Positions 58,515 to 64,000 of a DNA stretch of 64,000 bases are shown piece after piece. Where the stretch lies: contig CM072805.1 in the NCBI GenBank assembly GCA_037013495.1, forward strand, positions 36,621,169 through 36,685,168, given 5' to 3'. Each line of letters begins with the position of its first letter. The first letter of the stretch is position 1. Source of the stretch: Hippophae tibetana. Taxonomy: Eukaryota; Streptophyta; Magnoliopsida; Rosales; Elaeagnaceae. A program made the translations under genes and the position numbers. The notes under the pieces are model-generated. The model was given only the letters and a program-made list of their open reading frames with translations. It made no database searches and was not told the DNA's origin.

Positions 58515-59340
58515 ATGGTCAAATCACCTGAACAAGTAGCTAATATATATCTTAAAGATAATTTACCAGCAAATACAATCCCTAAATCTAGGAAATATTT
58601 TGAATTAATCTTAAAAGAAACTAATTCGGTTGATATAATTCATAATATGAAAAATTCTCATGAAATTTCTTATTCAACCTTTAAGATAAAAAATATTTTA
58701 TCTAAATCAGATTGGAATTCTAACTTATTCATTAGAGAAAAATTTAAAATAAATGAATAAATCCAGTCTCATATAACTATTTTAATTATATACAGGTGTG
58801 GGAAAACACGTTCTTCTATCAAAACTCAAAGAAAACTCATACGTGGTTGATCTAGTTTTTATAAGGAGATCATTATGCCTTTAATGATTTTTCTACTTTG
58901 TTCAGAGATTGGTTCTCATTTTTCGTACCAACTAAATGTATATTTTCTCAAAAGGTTTTAGAAGCTTTTATACTATTTGAAGAGTTTAATTTAAACTCTA
59001 CTAAAAATGAAGATTATTCATTATTGTTCTTCTTTGCATTATATACAGTCCCATGGATATGGAAATAGGATTATATAGTAACTCATTGGGATGAAATCTA
59101 TTATCTTATAAGACGATCATGGGGAAGATGGTGAGATAAAACTCTACTAGAACAGTTTGATAATGTTAAAATTATTGAACTATTCAAAGCACTCAAAGTG
59201 AAAGAAACTACTCACCCTAAACCACTTAAGCGTAAAACTTAAGTAGAAATTATTATAGAAATTTTAAAAGAAAAGGGAAAAAGTGATGAATATATCTCTA
59301 AAATATTAGAGAGATTATGTTCCAAAGAAGAAGAATAAAG
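58515..59340 (+). pseudogene. decayed downstream pararetroviral frame
   Basis: An 81-codon open stretch at 58515-58760 and many short pieces up to 59340 follow pol in the same direction. They are Lys-rich and interrupted often. Position matches the second reading frame of Florendovirus-type genomes. I do not recognise a domain. Confidence 0.4.
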
Positions 59341-59589
59341 CTCTACAAAATCTAATGACAAATTAGATCTAAACCTTTCTGAAAGTGACTTACAGATGAC
59401 CAACTCAAGCTAGAAGCCAAGCCAAGTACCCACTAAAGAAAGTGGTTGACATCAAAGGACCCCACAAAGCATTCTGGACGGACGACTCTAAAACTAACAA
59501 GGATACACTATTCGACAAAAGGCCCACTCGTCACATGAGAGAGCATTTACTTTTACGAAAAGTCTTACTAGACTTATCCTGTGAATTAT

Positions 59590-59640
59590 TGTATTTTGTT
59601 TTCAAATAAGCATCTTTATCTATATAAGGCTCTTAAACTT
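59590..59640 (+). promoter_or_regulatory. candidate pararetroviral promoter with TATA box
   Basis: TATATAAGGC at 59621-59630 resembles the TATA context of caulimovirid transcript promoters and lies downstream of the coding remains, where the viral intergenic region should be. Inferred from position and motif. Confidence 0.45.
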
Positions 59641-59759
59641 CTAAGTTAGACATTCGAACAATTTCATATATTTTCTCTTTTTAAATTCCGCTAATACTCT
59701 TTGTAATATATTCATATTAATATATTAGAGAGTATTAGACGTTTTATCTATAAATAACG

Positions 59760-61950
59760 TTATTTGATCTCTTATATATTAAAAAAAATGTTAATTAAAA
59801 ATAAATAATTTTATTTTAATAATTTTTTTATTAAAAATTTCTTATTATTTTATCAAGTAATTAAATATAATTAAAAAAATAATATTTAATGATAATAAAG
59901 TTACAAATAATAAAAAACATTCACGAAATATTTGTTTTAATATTTATTAATTTGTATTGTTTTATTAAAATTTAAAAAATATTTAAATAAATTTTTATTT
60001 GAATATTTTTATTGCTTATTTTTATTACAAAATCATATTAAATTTTACTTTTATTTTTATTAAAGACTCGTATTTTAATCGATATAAAATGACAATATTT
60101 TATTAAAAAACAATTAAAATAATATATATTGTTTTTAATTGGACTTTTTTTTTCCTTAAATAAGATACTAATAGATATTATTTAAATCTAAGAGACTAAA
60201 TAACATAATCTAAATAACACGATTGAAAATACGTAAGTATAAGTGATCATGTGCAAATGATAAATAATTTTAAGAATAAGAGTTCTTGTACCCAGGAGAA
60301 TTGGTAACAATATATATTTTTAATTACTAACTCATTAGTAAATTAAAATTAATAAAAGGGATTTTTTATTTTATAAACTGAAAATTAAAAATATCAACTA
60401 AATATTAATAAAGAAAAAATTAAAATATAAAGAATATAATAAATATATGAATAAAAGAATGGTTGAAAAATTATTCTTCATCACTAGCATGTATTGTAAA
60501 TCGATAAAAATATATCCTAATATATTATTCTTTTATTATACCAACCTAGAGAAATTCAAAGCATCGATCTCTTTTTACATATTTGTTAAATTAAACAAGT
60601 TATTAATCTAAATTATTTATAATAGACAGCTTGTAATAATTTTTCTAAATTTAATCTATCAAAAATATACAATTTCAAGAAACATATTGAATCAAGGTTA
60701 AACACGCAAATTTGATTTAATTATCTTGAATATTAATTATCATTACAAGTACCTTATAACTAGTTTAAATTAATCAAACGATTATGTATCCAATCAAATG
60801 AACTAATTAACATGATTATTCAATTGTAAACTTAAATAATCAAGAAAATTCATACAAATATTCAAATTGAGAATTAATACATAAACAAGAATAATAGTTG
60901 AGAAGAATATTTTAGATCTTATTAATTATTACAATCCATATTTAGGATTTTGAAATTAAGCACATTCAATTATAAAATTAATTATACATTGAAAACAATA
61001 AAATAAAGAGAATAAATCTTAGGATTTATGATATTAAATCTAATCTTCAATTTCTTTAATTACTTCTTAAATATTTTTATTAGTTATTATCTCTAACTTA
61101 ATTCTATAAATTTTAAATCCAAATCTCATAAAATGATATTCTATTTTGTACAATGTTCTTTTGTATTTATAAGAGATACAAATTAAATTAATACGAAACT
61201 AAGATTGCTAGTATCATGATGAAGATAGAATTAGTGTGGATCATATGTAAAAAAGATAGAATTAGTGTGGATCATATGTCAAAAAGATAGGATAAGTTAT
61301 CATGGTTGACAAAATATGATAAACTGTATCTATTTTATTTACAAGGTTATCCACTTAATCAAATAAAAATCACAAAAAAATCATAATTTTTTTTTATATT
61401 CAAAAAATTTAAAATATTAATATTTTTAAATAAATATAAAATAAATAATTTTAATTTATTATAATAATAAGTATATAAATATAAAAAATATATGTATAAA
61501 ATAACATTTATTACTAAAAAAATAATGTACTGTATCTCCCCCATAAAATTTATAACAAGAGAATGGGAAAAGATAGAGAAGAGATTCATGATTCTTAAAG
61601 TTTTTTAATTACTAAAATATATAAACATATTTTGTTCATGAAAAGTACTAATTTTTAAAATTCTGGTTGAATTTACTATATTTTTAAAATATATAATTAA
61701 ATGAGCATATCTTTGTAATTAAAAATACATAAAAATTATAATTATAATACTCAATCCTTTTATGTCAATGTCCTTCTTATATTTAAGAATCTTTTTAAAA
61801 TAGTAGATATTTAAATAATGCTTAAATGCGTGAGATTTTGTATTTTGATACTTTTAGATGAACGCTACTGAGTAATTTTCTTACAAAATTTATTTTATCT
61901 TTAATCTCACGTGAATTCATACTTGTAAGTTATTTTTATTTAATATTGCT
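59760..61950. other. AT-rich spacer
   Basis: About 2.2 kb with no recognisable gene. A 29-bp direct duplication (GATAGAATTAGTGTGGATCA core) lies at about 61225-61282. Material at 60480-61150 has a repeat-like feel, but I cannot assign it. Confidence 0.4.
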
Positions 61951-62397
61951 CATGAATTTTCATGGGATTCATTATCTTAATACTATTACGATTTTATTTT
62001 TAATATTTTTTATCCAGATTTTTTAGATAGTATCTTAATAGAATTATGTTTAGAAAAATGTATAAATTTAATATAATTTGTCATTTAATAGATTTTTTAC
62101 ATATATAGTAATATATGTGTGATATTCATATAATATTTTTGAGTAATAAATTAATTAAATGATATTAAGAGAAAATTTTGAGATAATCAATTAATTGATT
62201 ATTTAAAAATATCTTAAAAATATTATATGTATATTATCATATATTTAAAAAATCTTTAATTAAATGACAAATTAGATTAAATTGATACATTTTTTAAATA
62301 AAAATAACACTAAGATATTACCTCAAAAATTTAAATAAAAAATAATATCAAAAATATAATCGTAATACTACTAAGATAACGAACCCATTTTCACATA
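61951..62397. mobile_element. foldback (long inverted repeat) MITE
   Basis: The left arm at about 61951-62110 and right arm at about 62215-62397 are inverted copies over roughly 170 bp. Examples are ATTATCTTAATACTATTACG against CGTAATACTACTAAGATAA, and TTTGTCATTTAAT against ATTAAATGACAAA. The roughly 100-bp centre also pairs in part (CATATAATATTTTT against AAAAATATTATATG). There is no coding capacity. The whole unit could form one long hairpin. Confidence 0.82.
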
Positions 62398-63080
62398 TCA
62401 TTATAAATATAGGAAAATATCAGTAAGTTTTTTAAAATAAATTTAGTGTGTATTTTAGTCTCTCATTCTAAAATACTTTTTGAAACCATTTGATTTTGAG
62501 AAGGCATGTAAATTAAAGAAAAAACGTGATTAAAATTTTATCATATAACAATAATAAAATGATAGATAACATAATTTTTTTCACAAAATATCCAACTTAA
62601 TATTTGATTATTATTATCACTATTTTTTATTTTAATATATAAATTAATAAAATATTATTATTTATTTTTAATTGATTCATTTTTTATAAATTAAAGATTA
62701 AAAAAATATTTTAAAATTAAAAAAATTTAAACAATGCTAACTTTAAAATATGAGATACTCACTCTCTTATAAATATTTGAAAGACCGTAAAATAAAAATC
62801 ATAAATCTTATTGAGATTGCACCTGTGAGCTGAATTAATGTTGTAAAAATGTCCATCCAGTATATTTAACATAGGATTTATCCCTTTTGGGACAAAGAAA
62901 TGTCAAAATAGTACAACTCATTTAAGCGGAAAAATTATATGAAATTTTTGGAGTTTAAAGGATTCATAACAATTATTAATATTATTTTTAAAATTTAAGG
63001 TATATAACTTAAAAGATAACAATACCCAAACATTTGCTATTACAATTTGTATTCAATTCACAACATTAAAATTAATAATA
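62398..63080. other. AT-rich spacer
   Basis: No gene or bounded repeat recognised. Confidence 0.4.
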
Positions 63081-63089
63081 TATTAATAC

Positions 63090-63960
63090 ATTATTATAAA
63101 AATAATATTAAAGTCGGATTTTAATCAATTTTAAGTAGAAAGATTTAAAATTTAAAGTCGGTTCAACACGTGAACCGATTTTAATTTTTTTTACATATTT
63201 TACTCATTTTCTACTCTACTTAAGAACTTGTATTCAATAACATATAAAATTATATAACATTTTTGTAATTATTAAGATTTTTTTAAATAAGTACATTACT
63301 TCAAATCACAAATGTTTTAATAAGTATCATATTGTTGAATTATGTCTTTCCCATTTTATTTAAACATAAATAAATAAATTAAAAACCAACCTTAAATCGC
63401 AGTCATAAATAAATAAATAAATATATATATAAATTTATTTTATTACGAAATACTTATACAAAATCTACATAATAAAAATAATAACATATATAATAAAAAA
63501 ATTATACAAAAAATAACGCAAAGTGAATAATGAATGAGTAGGATTAATATAAATACTTATAAGAGTAAATGAAGTGACAAAATGAAAAAAATGAAGAAAA
63601 AATGGTGTTTTGTAAATGAGAAAATGAGTATAAAATATTTGAGTATTTCTCTAAAAAAATAGAGGATCTATAAGATAATTTAGATAGGAAGAAAACCCAC
63701 TAAACGGTATTGAAATTGGTAGTCGTAAGTGGTCGAAAAATGAAACAGAGTGGAGGAAGTGAAGCTCGGTTTTGGTTTTTTGGATGTTATTTACAACATT
63801 GCAAATTAAAAATTATGTCTGATGGAGGAAGAAAGAAGAGAAAAGAAAAAATACACCCGTGTTAGCGTCTGTTCTATACCGAATCGACTTTAAATTCATT
63901 ATAAGTCGATTTTTGAAAAAAATCGACTTTATATATTGACTTAAATGCCACATTTTGTAG
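63090..63960. mobile_element. possible end of a CACTA-like element
   Basis: Subterminal words AAGTCGATTTTT and AAAATCGACTTTA stand in inverted order at about 63902-63932. The stretch ends CACATTTTGTAGTA (about 63948-63961), similar to the TTTTGTAGTG terminus of plant CACTA elements. AAGTCGG/GAACCGATTTT words at 63112-63182 may be its interior. The other terminus is not identified. Confidence 0.3.
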
Positions 63961-64000
63961 TAATAATGTTTTATTTTTAAAATGATAAATTTCACTCTAA

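Larger units (their letters stand above)
56676..59760 (+). mobile_element. endogenous pararetrovirus fragment (Caulimoviridae, Florendovirus-like)
   Basis: A plus-strand viral-type pol region followed by a decayed second frame and a promoter-like non-coding stretch. The pol domains (protease tail, RT, RNase H) are most like plant endogenous pararetroviruses rather than LTR retroelements. No LTRs or target duplications bracket it, as expected for Caulimoviridae inserted by non-homologous repair. The 5' gene blocks (movement/coat) are absent, so only part of a genome is present. Genus placement is tentative. Confidence 0.78.

Overview
This is nuclear DNA from a flowering plant, almost certainly a eudicot. 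Plant-specific genes with short exons and AT-rich GT-AG introns sit in very AT-rich spacers full of plant retroelements (three Ty1/copia elements with LTRs, a copia fragment, two TRIM-type miniature LTR elements, MITEs and an endogenous pararetrovirus). I cannot name the species. No bacterial or organellar features are visible.

Layout. 0.5-0.9 kb: two miR169-type hairpins in tandem on the minus strand, the most notable non-protein feature. 4.3-7.0 kb (+): a complete eight-exon CDC20-type APC/C activator with E2F-like and MSA-like promoter motifs. 7.5-10.2 kb (-): a convergent plastid Fe-superoxide dismutase gene with two questionable splice junctions. 12.4-13.9 kb: a TRIM element and an hAT-like MITE. 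15.3-24.6 kb (+): a two-exon Golgi-type nucleotide-diphospho-sugar transferase whose 8.2 kb intron holds a decayed copia element (Copia-1). 26.3-29.0 kb (+): a three-exon plastid pterin-carbinolamine-dehydratase-like protein of the RAF2/SDIRIP1 type. 30.0-35.7 kb (-): an eight-exon COP1-interacting-protein-related gene. 39.9-44.7 kb (+): a young copia element (Copia-2) with an unbroken 1443-residue polyprotein and LTRs differing at one position.

From 46.7 kb onward the window is a decayed-element zone: a broken minus-strand copia (Copia-3), an older copia fragment, an orphan first exon of a conserved WD40-family gene carrying a premature stop, and a multiply interrupted Caulimoviridae-type pol region with a possible viral promoter. 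The last 4 kb is AT-rich and contains a 0.45 kb foldback element and the probable end of a CACTA-like element.

The intact genes are unrelated housekeeping or regulatory loci: cell cycle, plastid oxidative defence, cell-wall or Golgi glycosylation, Rubisco assembly or stress signalling, and light-signalling-associated functions. I see no co-regulated cluster. The main linking themes are tandem MIR169 copies and retroelement accumulation inside introns and around a dead gene fragment. Exon boundaries were read by eye from GT-AG signals, reading-frame continuity and remembered family conservation; no search or folding program was run.
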